A stretch of 64,000 nucleotides of DNA from positions 5,037 through 69,036 of the forward strand of contig JBDLJH010000018.1 in assembly GCA_039714395.1 (NCBI GenBank). Reading direction: 5' to 3'. Source of the stretch: JAPHSX01 sp039714395. Lineage in GTDB: Bacteria; Pseudomonadota; Gammaproteobacteria; Thiohalomonadales; Thiohalomonadaceae. A model generated the notes under the pieces. That model did no database searches. It saw nothing but the letters and a program-made list of their open reading frames with translations, and was not told the origin of the DNA. Of this stretch, positions 34,661 to 43,718 are shown in pieces. The translations under genes and the position numbers were made by a program. The first letter of the stretch is position 1, and each line of letters opens with the position of its first letter.

Positions 34661-35823
34661 GAGTTCTTCATGTTTGCTTATCCTGTTTCTACATTGATGG
34701 TTATGGCTATCAGGAGAATGAGCTTGTTAAGGCGCATGTGGATGCAGGACATGAGGTCTACGTACTAGCCTCCACCGAAAGTTACGACAAAAATGGTTTG
34801 AGATGTTACCTGGAACCATCCACATATATGGGGTCTGATGGCGCACTTGTAACTAGATTACCATACTCAAAGTTTTTGCCGCATGCGGTAATGAAGAAGT
34901 TGAGATTTTATCCTGGTGTATACGAGTATCTAGGTTCGAACGAACCAGATGTTATTTTGTTTCATGGCTTATGTGCCGGCGCATTACTAGATGTCAGGAG
35001 ATATAAGGTTAAACATCCTGCCATAAAGTTATATATTGATAGCCATGAAGATTATAATAATAGCGCGAGAAATTTAATCTCAAAATATGTCCTGCATATG
35101 GCGTTCTATAGGACAATTATTAGATATTCCATGGATTCGATTGAAAGGGTGCTTTGTGTATCCTTGGAGTCTATTGAATTTTGTAAGTCGATGTATGGAA
35201 TTTCTGATAACAAAATAGAATTCTTCCCGTTGGGTGGGCGTTTATATGATGATGAGTCGTATATAAAGCATAGGGAAGTCGGTAGGCACCGTATGTGTGT
35301 AACAGATAATGATGTTGTATTTTTGCAGACCGGTAAACTAGATAAAAACAAAATGCTCATTGAGTCGCTAGAGTGTTTTTCTATTACAAGGGATCAAGAT
35401 CTTAAATTTATAATAGCTGGTGTAATTGACGATTTAATCAAGGAGGACGCGTCAAAATTGATAGAAGAAGATTGTAGGATTAAGTATTTGGGATGGCAAT
35501 CGCGTGATCATCTAATGGAGTTGCTCTGTGCTGCAGACGTCTATGTGCAGCCGGGCTCGCAATCAGCAACAATGCAGTGGAGTATCTGTGCAAGATGCGC
35601 TTTGATTCTTGATGATGTGTTAAGTCATCAACCATATTTGAAGGATAATGGTTGGCTTGTTAAAAGCAAGAATGATCTCTGTGAAGTGTTTAAGTATATT
35701 GAAAATCATAAGGAAATACACAAGAGCGTAAGCGATAAGTCAGAAATGATTTGTAAAGAAATTATCGATTATCAAATGCTGTCAAGAAGATTGGTTGATC
35801 ATACTTATGCTCAGCATGATTAA
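34657..35823 (+). CDS. Glycosyltransferase, family 4/1-like (GT-B fold)
   Basis: 388 residues. The N-terminal RVLHVCLSCFYIDGYGYQEN region resembles acceptor-binding domains of GT4 enzymes, and the C-terminal half contains FLQTGKLDKNKMLIESLECF, IKYLGWQSRDHLMELLCAAD and VYVQPGSQSATMQW, the donor-binding part. The sugar is unknown. It starts 4 bases before the acetyltransferase stop and ends with TAATG shared with wbuX. AT-rich like its neighbours. Confidence 0.75.
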   Translation: MRVLHVCLSCFYIDGYGYQENELVKAHVDAGHEVYVLASTESYDKNGLRCYLEPSTYMGSDGALVTRLPYSKFLPHAVMKKLRFYPGVYEYLGSNEPDVILFHGLCAGALLDVRRYKVKHPAIKLYIDSHEDYNNSARNLISKYVLHMAFYRTIIRYSMDSIERVLCVSLESIEFCKSMYGISDNKIEFFPLGGRLYDDESYIKHREVGRHRMCVTDNDVVFLQTGKLDKNKMLIESLECFSITRDQDLKFIIAGVIDDLIKEDASKLIEEDCRIKYLGWQSRDHLMELLCAADVYVQPGSQSATMQWSICARCALILDDVLSHQPYLKDNGWLVKSKNDLCEVFKYIENHKEIHKSVSDKSEMICKEIIDYQMLSRRLVDHTYAQHD

Positions 35824-36977
35824 TGAGTGCTACGGAAGATAAGATGTCTGAATACAGAATATGTAAGAAATGCATTATGGATACCAGTGATCCAGGGATT
35901 ATTTTTGATGATAATGGAGTCTGCGAATATTGTCAGAATTTTAATAAAGTTATTTTGCCGAGCTGGGAGTATGGGCGTGGTCACATAGATGAGCTGCAGC
36001 AGGTTGCTGATAACATTAGGAAGGTTGGTAAGGGCAAAGACTTTGACTGCATCATTGGTTTGAGTGGTGGACTGGATAGCTCCTATACGGCGTACGTTGC
36101 TAAGGAAATTATGGGGCTTAGGCCACTTCTATTTCATGTAGATGCAGGGTGGAATACCGATCAGGCTGTTGGTAACATAGAAAAGCTCGTTGATGGCTTG
36201 GGACTCGATTTGTTTACAGAGGTTGTCAATTGGGAAGAGATGAAGGACCTGCAGCTCTCTTATTTGAAGAGCCAGGTACCGGATCAGGACAAGCCACAAG
36301 ATACTGCATTTTTCTCTGCTCTATATACATTCGCCCGTAAGCACAAGATAAAATATGTACTCACCGGCGGTAACTACTCGACGGAATGCTGTAGAGAGCC
36401 TGAGGAGTGGGGAGCTTATCCAGGCATTGACAAGATGCTAACCTTGGATATCCATAGGAAGTACGGCAGTCGTCCACTTAAGTCGTATCCAATAGTCGAC
36501 CTGCTGGTTTACAAGGCCTACTATCAGTACATTCTCGGTATGAAAGTTTTCAAGCCTCTGAACTACGTTCCATTCGTCAAGAGCGACGCGGAAAAGCTCC
36601 TCAAAGAGCGGTTCGATTGGGAACCATTTCAACATAAACACCATGAGTCCCGATTTACGAGGTTTTACGAGGACTATTGGTTGCCCAAAAAATTCGGTTT
36701 CGAGAAGCGTCGGGCACATTTTTCCAGCTTGGTGATGACCGGCCAGATGACTCGGGAAGATGCGATCAACAGGATCAGTAGGCCTGAGATGGACGACAAG
36801 TTTATAAAAAATGAATTTGAATTTGTAGCTAATAAGTTGGGAATTACGGTCGACCAGCTTCAGGAAATATTCGATGGTGAGAACAAGACCTTTAGGGATT
36901 ACCGAAATAAGTATACGCTGATACGCGTTGGTTTCAATGTGTTGAAAGCCCTCGGGATTGAAAAAAGACATTTCTAG
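35823..36977 (+). CDS. wbuX: N-acetyl sugar amidotransferase (WbuX/LfnA/WbpG family)
   Basis: 384 residues of the TIGR03573-type family. A zinc-like set Cys14, Cys17, Cys34, Cys37 is followed by the ATP-pyrophosphatase P-loop SGGLDSS (residues 81-87). These enzymes adenylate the N-acetyl carbonyl of a nucleotide sugar and replace the oxygen with ammonia from HisH/HisF paralogues, giving an acetamidino group. The downstream order hisH, hisF, fnlA, fnlB, fnlC, wbuB matches the E. coli O145 set, where WbuX acts on L-FucNAc. Confidence 0.88.
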   Translation: MSATEDKMSEYRICKKCIMDTSDPGIIFDDNGVCEYCQNFNKVILPSWEYGRGHIDELQQVADNIRKVGKGKDFDCIIGLSGGLDSSYTAYVAKEIMGLRPLLFHVDAGWNTDQAVGNIEKLVDGLGLDLFTEVVNWEEMKDLQLSYLKSQVPDQDKPQDTAFFSALYTFARKHKIKYVLTGGNYSTECCREPEEWGAYPGIDKMLTLDIHRKYGSRPLKSYPIVDLLVYKAYYQYILGMKVFKPLNYVPFVKSDAEKLLKERFDWEPFQHKHHESRFTRFYEDYWLPKKFGFEKRRAHFSSLVMTGQMTREDAINRISRPEMDDKFIKNEFEFVANKLGITVDQLQEIFDGENKTFRDYRNKYTLIRVGFNVLKALGIEKRHF

Positions 36978-37592
36978 ATGATCGCAATTATCAATTACGG
37001 ACTTGGCAACATCCAGGCCTTTGTCAACGTTTATAGAAAACTACATATTGACGTCAGGGTAGCGAATGAACCGGGTGACTTGGTCGATGCCTCCAAGCTG
37101 ATCCTGCCGGGGGTCGGTGCATTCGATCATGCGATGAAGTCTTTCAATGATTCAGGTATGCGAGAAGACGCAGAGTGCATGGTCTTGGACGGAAATGTGC
37201 CTGTCCTAGGGATATGTGTGGGTATGCAAATGCTTGCTGATTCCAGTGTGGAAGGTTCGGAGGCGGGTCTAGGATGGATTGGAGGAAAGGTTTTACCATT
37301 TACAGAGGCCACGGGTGCGCAAAATCTGCCGATCCCCCATATGGGGTGGAATGATGTGACCAATATTGGTGATTCGCCGCTTTTCTCTGGACTCGAAGAT
37401 GCGGCGAAATTTTACTTTTTACACTCTTATTTCTTCGAATGCGCAAACAGTTCACAATCGATTGCTATTTCAAACTATGGAGTGGATTTTAGCTGCGCAG
37501 TAAACAGTAATAACGTCTATGGCGTTCAATTTCATCCAGAGAAAAGTCATCATTTCGGTGTGCAACTTCTAAAGAATTTCTCGGATATATAA
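36978..37592 (+). CDS. wbuY: HisH-type glutaminase paralogue (WbuY)
   Basis: 204 residues of class I glutamine amidotransferase. The nucleophile lies in GICVGMQMLAD (Cys about residue 78) and the His/Glu dyad in YGVQFHPEKSHHFG (about 178-191). It should release ammonia from glutamine and pass it through the HisF paralogue to WbuX. It begins directly after the wbuX stop (0-base gap), and no other his genes are nearby, so histidine synthesis is not its main role. Confidence 0.9.
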   Translation: MIAIINYGLGNIQAFVNVYRKLHIDVRVANEPGDLVDASKLILPGVGAFDHAMKSFNDSGMREDAECMVLDGNVPVLGICVGMQMLADSSVEGSEAGLGWIGGKVLPFTEATGAQNLPIPHMGWNDVTNIGDSPLFSGLEDAAKFYFLHSYFFECANSSQSIAISNYGVDFSCAVNSNNVYGVQFHPEKSHHFGVQLLKNFSDI

Positions 37593-37594
37593 GT

Positions 37595-38377
37595 ATGCTT
37601 CGACCAAGAATAATTCCCTGCTTACTTATGCGGGACAAGGGGTTGGTGAAAACCGTAAAGTTTAAGGAAGGGAAATACATAGGTGATCCTATTAATGCCG
37701 TTCGCATATTCAATGAGAAAGAGGCGGACGAATTAATCGTGTTGGATATCGATGCCACGACGCACGGGACTGAGCCTGATTTTCATCGCATCAGCTACCT
37801 TGCCTCCGAGTGCCAGATGCCATTGTGCTACGGTGGGGGGGTCCACACCGTTGATCAGGCGAAGAAGATCATAGCTTTGGGCGTCGAAAAAGTGGCAATA
37901 AGCAGCGCGGCTGTTGAAAATCCCGAGATTATCTCAAAAATTTCCGCCGAAATTGGCCGGCAAAGCGTGGTAGTCGTCCTTGACATCAAGAAAAAAAGAC
38001 TGATAAAAGCATTTGATGTCTGGTCCCATAATGCCACGAAGAATTCGAAGAGGGATGTTCTGAGTGTGATTGAACAAGTCCAGAAACTAGGGGCAGGTGA
38101 AGTGGTCCTGAATTTCATCGACAGAGATGGGACTATGAAAGGATATGACATTGATTTTATCAATAAAGTCAAGAGTGTATGCCGTGTTCCATTGACTGTG
38201 CTTGGTGGAGCCGGGTCGTTGTCCGATATGGGGGATGTGGTTGCACGTTGTGGGTTGGTTGGGCTAGCGGCGGGAAGTCTTTTGGTTTTCAAAGGTAAAT
38301 ATAGGGCTGTGCTGATTAACTACCCATCCGATGAGGTGAAAAACAATAATATTTATAACAGGCTCAAACATGATTAA
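37595..38377 (+). CDS. wbuZ: HisF-type ammonia-channel paralogue (WbuZ) lacking Asp11
   Basis: 260 residues of TIM-barrel HisF fold. The start MLRPRIIPCLLMRDKG aligns with the HisF start ..RIIPCLDV.., but the catalytic Asp11 of true HisF is Leu11 here. The second key residue, Asp130 (VVVLD), is kept, as is FIDRDGTMKGYD. Loss of Asp11 should abolish imidazole-glycerol-phosphate cyclase activity while the ammonia tunnel can remain. It overlaps fnlA by 8 bases. Confidence 0.9.
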   Translation: MLRPRIIPCLLMRDKGLVKTVKFKEGKYIGDPINAVRIFNEKEADELIVLDIDATTHGTEPDFHRISYLASECQMPLCYGGGVHTVDQAKKIIALGVEKVAISSAAVENPEIISKISAEIGRQSVVVVLDIKKKRLIKAFDVWSHNATKNSKRDVLSVIEQVQKLGAGEVVLNFIDRDGTMKGYDIDFINKVKSVCRVPLTVLGGAGSLSDMGDVVARCGLVGLAAGSLLVFKGKYRAVLINYPSDEVKNNNIYNRLKHD

Positions 38378-39389
38378 CCGTATATATCTTATTACTGGTG
38401 GTACTGGCTCTTTCGGTAAAACTGTCGTCAAAGCACTGCTTGAAAACGATGTTAAAGAGATCCGGGTTTTTAGCCGGGACGAAGAAAAACAAGACGCCAT
38501 GCGCACGCTGTATTCCGATCATCGCCTGAAATTCTACATTGGTGATATACGCGATAATGACAGCATTAACAGGGCAATGTCGGGTGTCGACTATGTGTTC
38601 CATGCCGCGGCATTAAAGCAAGTCCCCTCTTGTGAGTTTTTTCCCATGCAGGCCGTACTTACAAATATCCAGGGCAGCGATAACGTTATTAAGGCAGCTG
38701 TGGATAACGGTGTGAAGCGTGTTGTTTGTCTGAGTACAGATAAGGCTGTGTACCCCATTAATGCTATGGGTATGACCAAGGCGATGATGGAAAAGGTGGC
38801 GCAGTCTTATGCCCGGCAGCTAACAGAAGACCAGACGGTTATTAGCTGTGTACGTTACGGCAATGTGATGTATTCACGTGGCTCTGTGATTCCTCGGTTT
38901 ATTGAGCAGATCAAAAACAATAAAATAATTACCATTACTGAACCCTCTATGACACGCTTTTTGCTCGCGCTTCCCGAGTCTGTTGAGTTGGTTCAGCATG
39001 CCTTTGAAAATGCAGAGCAGGGTGATATTTTCATTAAAAAGGCGCCAGCGTGTACGGTTGAGGACTTGGCACAAGCCCTTAAGAACCTCTTTAGGTCTAA
39101 TGTGGATACGCAGATCATTGGTTTTCGACATGGCGAGAAGCTATACGAAACGCTGGCCTCAAAAGAAGAGCTGGTTACCTCTGAGGATATGGGCGGCTTC
39201 TATCGCATCCGTATGGATACGCGAGACCTAAATTATGAGAAGTACTTCACTGAAGGTAACCGGAATGAGGTTGGCTATGATGATTATCATTCACACAACA
39301 CACAGCAGCTTAATGTAAAAGAGGTTGAGGAGTTGTTGCTGACTCTACCTGAAGTGAGGACTGAACTTGAAGGGTGGGGTAGTAACTAA
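38370..39389 (+). CDS. fnlA: UDP-GlcNAc 4,6-dehydratase/5-epimerase (FnlA/WbjB)
   Basis: 339 residues of extended SDR type with GGTGSFGKTVV at the N-terminus and the catalytic region YPINAMGMTKAMMEK. That region has Met where classical SDRs have Tyr (MxxxK), as known for this subgroup. It converts UDP-GlcNAc toward UDP-L-FucNAc. It also has the VRYGNVMYSRGSVIP and FRHGEKLYETL signatures. It is followed by fnlB and fnlC. Confidence 0.92.
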   Translation: MINRIYLITGGTGSFGKTVVKALLENDVKEIRVFSRDEEKQDAMRTLYSDHRLKFYIGDIRDNDSINRAMSGVDYVFHAAALKQVPSCEFFPMQAVLTNIQGSDNVIKAAVDNGVKRVVCLSTDKAVYPINAMGMTKAMMEKVAQSYARQLTEDQTVISCVRYGNVMYSRGSVIPRFIEQIKNNKIITITEPSMTRFLLALPESVELVQHAFENAEQGDIFIKKAPACTVEDLAQALKNLFRSNVDTQIIGFRHGEKLYETLASKEELVTSEDMGGFYRIRMDTRDLNYEKYFTEGNRNEVGYDDYHSHNTQQLNVKEVEELLLTLPEVRTELEGWGSN

Positions 39390-39391
39390 TC

Positions 39392-40504
39392 ATGAAAGTA
39401 GGTATTACGGGGGCTTCCGGCTTCATTGGCTGGCATATGCGCTGTTATCTGGCTACGAGAAGTGATGTAGAAGATGTTCGCTTGGCTGGTAGAGATCTGT
39501 TTGCCGATGAACAGCAGTTACAGACGTTTGTTACCGGGCTTGATCTCATCGTTCATCTTGCAGGGGTTAACCGGGCTGAGCCGGATGAACTGTTACAGGG
39601 TAATATCGCACCTGCAGAAAAGTTGATTGAAGCACTAGAACAGTGCAGCTGTACTCCGTGTGTTGCCTATACCACATCAACCCAGGCGGTGAATGGTGAC
39701 TCGCCATATGCCGAAGGCAAGGCGGCTGTTAGCCGTATTTTTGAGCGCTGGGCCAGTGACAACAACGCCTCCTTCATTAATGTTGTTGTGCCCCATGTGT
39801 TTGGTGAATACGGCAGGCCCTATTACAACTCAGCGGTTGCGACGTTTGCCCATCAAGTGGCAAATGGTGAACAGCCCACGGTACATAATGATGGTCAGCT
39901 GGAACTGGTGCATGTGCAGGATCTGGTGCAGCAGATTGTTCAGCACTATACAGACGGTATAAGCGGTGACGTCAGGATAACAGGCAGGAAAACCAGCGTG
40001 GTGGAGGCGGCAACGATTCTGCAACAACTGCACGCTACCTATGTGGAGGGGGGGCAGTTCCCCGACCTAAGCGACCATTTCACTCGTTGTATGTTTAACA
40101 CACTTAGAGGTGCGATGCCTTACGCCAACCGGCACCGTGCTATCACCAAACACGAAGATGATCGCGGCTGGCTTGTCGAGACGGTAAAGGCCAATTCTGG
40201 TGGTCAGTGTTTTGTTTCAACTACCAGGCCAGGGATCACTCGTGGTAATCATTTTCATCTGCGTAAGGTTGAACGCTTTTTAGTGCTACAAGGAAGCGCT
40301 CAGATACAATTGCGTAAACTCTACAGCGATGAGGTGGTCACCTATGAGCTGGACGGTAACTCCCCCTCTTTTGTTGATATCCCAACATTACACACCCACT
40401 CAATAACGAATGTTGGCGATAATGAGTTGATTACTCTGTTTTGGTCTGATGAGTTCTACGACCCACAACAACCTGACACCACCTATGAGGAGGTGTGCGT
40501 ATGA
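39392..40504 (+). CDS. fnlB: NAD(P)H-dependent C4 reductase plus cupin (FnlB/WbjC)
   Basis: 370 residues. The N-terminal SDR domain starts VGITGASGFIGWHMRCYL. A C-terminal cupin domain follows, with GITRGNHFHLRKVERFLVL (about 280-298) and DIPTLHTHSITNVGDNELI. This two-domain layout is typical of WbjC/FnlB, which reduces the 4-keto intermediate. Its stop overlaps the next start as ATGA. Confidence 0.92.
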   Translation: MKVGITGASGFIGWHMRCYLATRSDVEDVRLAGRDLFADEQQLQTFVTGLDLIVHLAGVNRAEPDELLQGNIAPAEKLIEALEQCSCTPCVAYTTSTQAVNGDSPYAEGKAAVSRIFERWASDNNASFINVVVPHVFGEYGRPYYNSAVATFAHQVANGEQPTVHNDGQLELVHVQDLVQQIVQHYTDGISGDVRITGRKTSVVEAATILQQLHATYVEGGQFPDLSDHFTRCMFNTLRGAMPYANRHRAITKHEDDRGWLVETVKANSGGQCFVSTTRPGITRGNHFHLRKVERFLVLQGSAQIQLRKLYSDEVVTYELDGNSPSFVDIPTLHTHSITNVGDNELITLFWSDEFYDPQQPDTTYEEVCV

Positions 40505-41661
40505 TACATCCACTTAAGATAATGACGATCTTGGGTACACGACCCGAGATAATCCGTCTGGCTTCCGTGATGTCAACACTGGAGAAGTTCTCTAATCACG
40601 TCCTTGTTCATACCGGACAAAACTATGACTATGAACTCAATCAGGTATTCTTTGACGAATTGGGTGTCAGAACACCGGATCATTTTCTCGGTGTGGACAC
40701 CTCCTCACTGGGTAAAACCCTTGGCGAGATATTGATTAAGACAGAAGAGGTACTTCTCAAAGAAAAACCGGATGCGGTGCTGGTGCTGGGTGATACAAAT
40801 AGTGCGATTGCCCTTTTAATGGCGAAGCGTATGAAGATCCCGACCTACCATATGGAGGCGGGTAACCGCAGCTTTGATGCCAACGTGCCAGAGGAGAATA
40901 ATCGCAAGCTGGTAGACCATATGGCTGACTTTAATCTGGTCTATACGGAACATGCTCGTCGACACTTGATTAGTGAAGGCCTGCCTCACAGGTTTACCTA
41001 CGTGACAGGCTCGCCAATGCGTGAAGTGCTGGAGAGCAAGCTTGAGGCGATCAACAGCTCAGATGTGCTTCAGCGGCTTGATCTCGAAAGTGGGAAGTAC
41101 TTTATTGTTAGCGTTCACCGGGAGGAGAATGTCGATAGCAGGGAGAATCTGGCTAAGGTAGTTGATTGCCTGCAACAGCTTCATACAAGTTATGGCTATC
41201 CGGTTGTCGTCTCTACCCATCCTCGTACCCGCAACCGTCTTGAGTCACTGGCACCGAAGATAGGCGGATCGGATATCCGATTCCTTAAGCCGTTTGGTTT
41301 CTTTGATTATAACAAGCTGCAGTTAGACTCCTTTTGCGCGATCTCTGATAGCGGGACCATCAGCGAAGAGTCGGCAATCCTGGATTTTCCTGCAGTGACC
41401 CTTCGCAACTCAATAGAGCGCCCTGAAGCGCTGGATGCCGGTTCTATCATTATCACAGGCCTTGATCCTGAAGTACTGATTCAATCGGTAGAGATTGTGA
41501 CTCAGGAAAAGTCGCTTTTCCCACACCGGGAGATTCCGGAAGAATATCAGGTATCCAATACCTCATTGCGGGTACTTAAGCTGATTACCGGGACTGCCAG
41601 GTTGACGTCGAAGTGGCGTAACTTGGATGAGTTTAGTCGATATGATTGGGATAAAGAGTGA
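40501..41661 (+). CDS. fnlC: UDP-N-acetyl-L-hexosamine C2 epimerase (FnlC/WbjD)
   Basis: 386 residues from the ATG at 40501, seven bases after GAGGAGGT; a GTG at 40495 is less likely. WecB-like fold with LGTRPEIIRLASV, VLGDTNSAIALL, HMEAGNRSFDANVPEENNR and SDSGTISEESAIL. It inverts C2 to finish UDP-L-FucNAc. Overlaps fnlB and wbuB at both ends, so the whole set is translationally coupled. Confidence 0.92.
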   Translation: MIHPLKIMTILGTRPEIIRLASVMSTLEKFSNHVLVHTGQNYDYELNQVFFDELGVRTPDHFLGVDTSSLGKTLGEILIKTEEVLLKEKPDAVLVLGDTNSAIALLMAKRMKIPTYHMEAGNRSFDANVPEENNRKLVDHMADFNLVYTEHARRHLISEGLPHRFTYVTGSPMREVLESKLEAINSSDVLQRLDLESGKYFIVSVHREENVDSRENLAKVVDCLQQLHTSYGYPVVVSTHPRTRNRLESLAPKIGGSDIRFLKPFGFFDYNKLQLDSFCAISDSGTISEESAILDFPAVTLRNSIERPEALDAGSIIITGLDPEVLIQSVEIVTQEKSLFPHREIPEEYQVSNTSLRVLKLITGTARLTSKWRNLDEFSRYDWDKE

Positions 41662-42863
41662 AGATCCTGTTAATACATCGATACTTCTGGCCCGATACGC
41701 CACCTTATGCCTCGATGCTTCGTTCCATCGGAAAACGCTTAATTAGTGATGGGCATCAGGTTTCAGTTTTATCGACCCAACCTTCATATAAGGCAGCCGT
41801 ATCAATAAAGGCTCAGCCATCAAAGGAAATCCTAGATGGGATGACTGTCTATCGTGTCACGTTACCAAATGAGGCCGGCCGACAGGTTCTGTTTCGTCTG
41901 TTTAATATGCTCTATTTTCCTTTGCGCATCCTTTGGCATCTACTCTTCAATGGTAAATATGATGTTGTAATGGTTTCGACTGCGCCCCCTGTAGTGGTAG
42001 GTGTAGCTACGGCTATAGGTGCGAAGCTTCGGAGCAGCAAGTTCTTTTATCATTGTATGGATATTCACCCTGAAATTGGGGCACTTTCTGGAGAATTCAA
42101 AAACCCACTGTTGTTCAAATTGCTGCGCAGGATAGATATTTATAGCTGCAATGCGGCTAAGGCTGTCATTGTGCTGTCAGAAGATATGTTGAATGCACTT
42201 GAGTCACGGCCAAAAATTACAAAGCGGAACCATATAATCCTTAATAATTTTGCCTTACCAGACCACGAAGATGTCCTGTCTCCCTCTCCTGAGCTGTTAA
42301 AAAGTAAAGGAAAGTTCCGGGTGCTCTTTGCAGGTAATATCGGACGTTTTCAAGGGTTGGAACTGTTTGTTGATGCAATGGCGCAATTGAAATTACGTCC
42401 TGATATTGAGCTGGTCTTTTTAGGTGAAGGAAGCGCCTTGACTTCATTGCGTGAGCAGGCAAAGGGATTGGATAATGTCATATTTCTGCCACATCAGTCA
42501 GTAGGTGTGGCGAAAGCGGTAATCAGAGATGCAGATCTGGCTATAGTTAGTTTGAGTAAAGACATCTATAAGTACGCCTATCCGAGTAAGACGATGACTT
42601 ATCTTGAGCAGGGATGTCCCTTACTGGTCTCTGTAGAGAATGAGAGCAGCTTAGTTGAGTTTGTTCGTGCAGAAAATATCGGGGTTTGTGTACAGCGCGA
42701 CTCATCACAATCAATTGTTGATGCGATTTCGTTAGTCGCAGATGACAGTATACTTCTTGATGATATGAAGTCATCTGCCACACGTGTATATGAAAATAAC
42801 TTTTCTGAGCGTGCTGTTCTAGATAAATGGTCCAACCTTTTTAATGAGTCGGTAGGAAGTTAA
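41658..42863 (+). CDS. wbuB: WbuB-family L-FucNAc-type glycosyltransferase
   Basis: 401 residues from a GTG at 41658, overlapping the fnlC stop. GT4 architecture: ILLIHRYFWPDTPPYASMLR at the start, FYHCMDIHPEIGALSG in the middle, RVLFAGNIGRFQGLELFVDA and YAYPSKTMTYLEQGCPLLVS in the donor domain. WbuB is the transferase regularly found after fnlC and is assigned to L-FucNAc(-derived) transfer. Here the donor is probably the amidinated sugar. Confidence 0.88.
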   Translation: MKILLIHRYFWPDTPPYASMLRSIGKRLISDGHQVSVLSTQPSYKAAVSIKAQPSKEILDGMTVYRVTLPNEAGRQVLFRLFNMLYFPLRILWHLLFNGKYDVVMVSTAPPVVVGVATAIGAKLRSSKFFYHCMDIHPEIGALSGEFKNPLLFKLLRRIDIYSCNAAKAVIVLSEDMLNALESRPKITKRNHIILNNFALPDHEDVLSPSPELLKSKGKFRVLFAGNIGRFQGLELFVDAMAQLKLRPDIELVFLGEGSALTSLREQAKGLDNVIFLPHQSVGVAKAVIRDADLAIVSLSKDIYKYAYPSKTMTYLEQGCPLLVSVENESSLVEFVRAENIGVCVQRDSSQSIVDAISLVADDSILLDDMKSSATRVYENNFSERAVLDKWSNLFNESVGS

Positions 42864-43718
42864 ATGTATCAACCCGTTATTATTGTTGGTGCACCGCGCT
42901 CAGGTACTAATATGTTGCGTGATATGTTAGTTGAGTTGGTAGATGTTGAGACGTGGCCCTGTGATGAAATTAACTATATATGGCGTCATGGCAATGTACG
43001 TTATCCTTCAGATGAGTTTTCGGTTGGGATGGCTGTGCCAGCAGTGTCAGCATATATTCAGAAGCAGTTCGATAAATTGGCGGATGCCAGTAATGCAGAT
43101 GTACTTATCGAGAAGACCTGTGCTAATTCATTGCGTGTAGGTTTTGTTGATCAAGTTATACCGAATGCAAAATATATCTTTATTGTGCGAGATGGTCTTG
43201 ATGTTGTGGGGTCTGCCCTAGAGCGTTGGCAGGCAAGTCTGGATGTTCCTTACCTGCTTAAAAAGGCCCGCTACGTTCCACCCACCGATCTACCATACTA
43301 TGCAACCCGATATATGATGAATCATCTGTATCGTCTGATCTCAAGGGAGAACCACCTGGCGTTCTGGGGGCCTGCAATGAACGACATGGATAAGTTGCTA
43401 GAAAAATATACACTAACTGAGGTTTGTGCACTGCAGTGGAAGTGGTGCGTTGACAATGCGGAGCGTGACTTCGCCTCTATCCCATCGCAGAACGTTATTC
43501 GCGTCAGTTATGAGGAATTTGTACAAAGCCCCGTTAGTGAGTTTGAGAGAATGGCTGAATTTATTGGTAAAGATACGCCTGATTCAGTTAAAGAGTATTT
43601 GCGGAACAATGTGCATCCAAGCAGCATTGGCAAGGGTAGGGCGGCGCTTGGTAAGGAGCAGGTTGAGTCTTTGCGGCCATTAATCTCAGACAGTCTGGAA
43701 CATTATGGTTATGAGTGA
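42864..43718 (+). CDS. Sulfotransferase family protein
   Basis: 284 residues. The 5'-phosphosulfate loop is VGAPRSGTNMLRDML (about 8-22), and the 3'-phosphate binding motif is YIFIVRDGLDVVGSALERW (about 102-120, with the R-D..D...S pattern). It should move sulfate from PAPS to a sugar hydroxyl, so the glycan may be sulfated. A dead cysC copy lies upstream at 25545. The start follows wbuB without a gap. Confidence 0.85.
   Translation: MYQPVIIVGAPRSGTNMLRDMLVELVDVETWPCDEINYIWRHGNVRYPSDEFSVGMAVPAVSAYIQKQFDKLADASNADVLIEKTCANSLRVGFVDQVIPNAKYIFIVRDGLDVVGSALERWQASLDVPYLLKKARYVPPTDLPYYATRYMMNHLYRLISRENHLAFWGPAMNDMDKLLEKYTLTEVCALQWKWCVDNAERDFASIPSQNVIRVSYEEFVQSPVSEFERMAEFIGKDTPDSVKEYLRNNVHPSSIGKGRAALGKEQVESLRPLISDSLEHYGYE

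Noticed and set aside
36978..38377. hisH and hisF as part of histidine biosynthesis
   Set aside because: No other his genes are near, the set is coupled to wbuX and fnlA, and HisF lacks Asp11.
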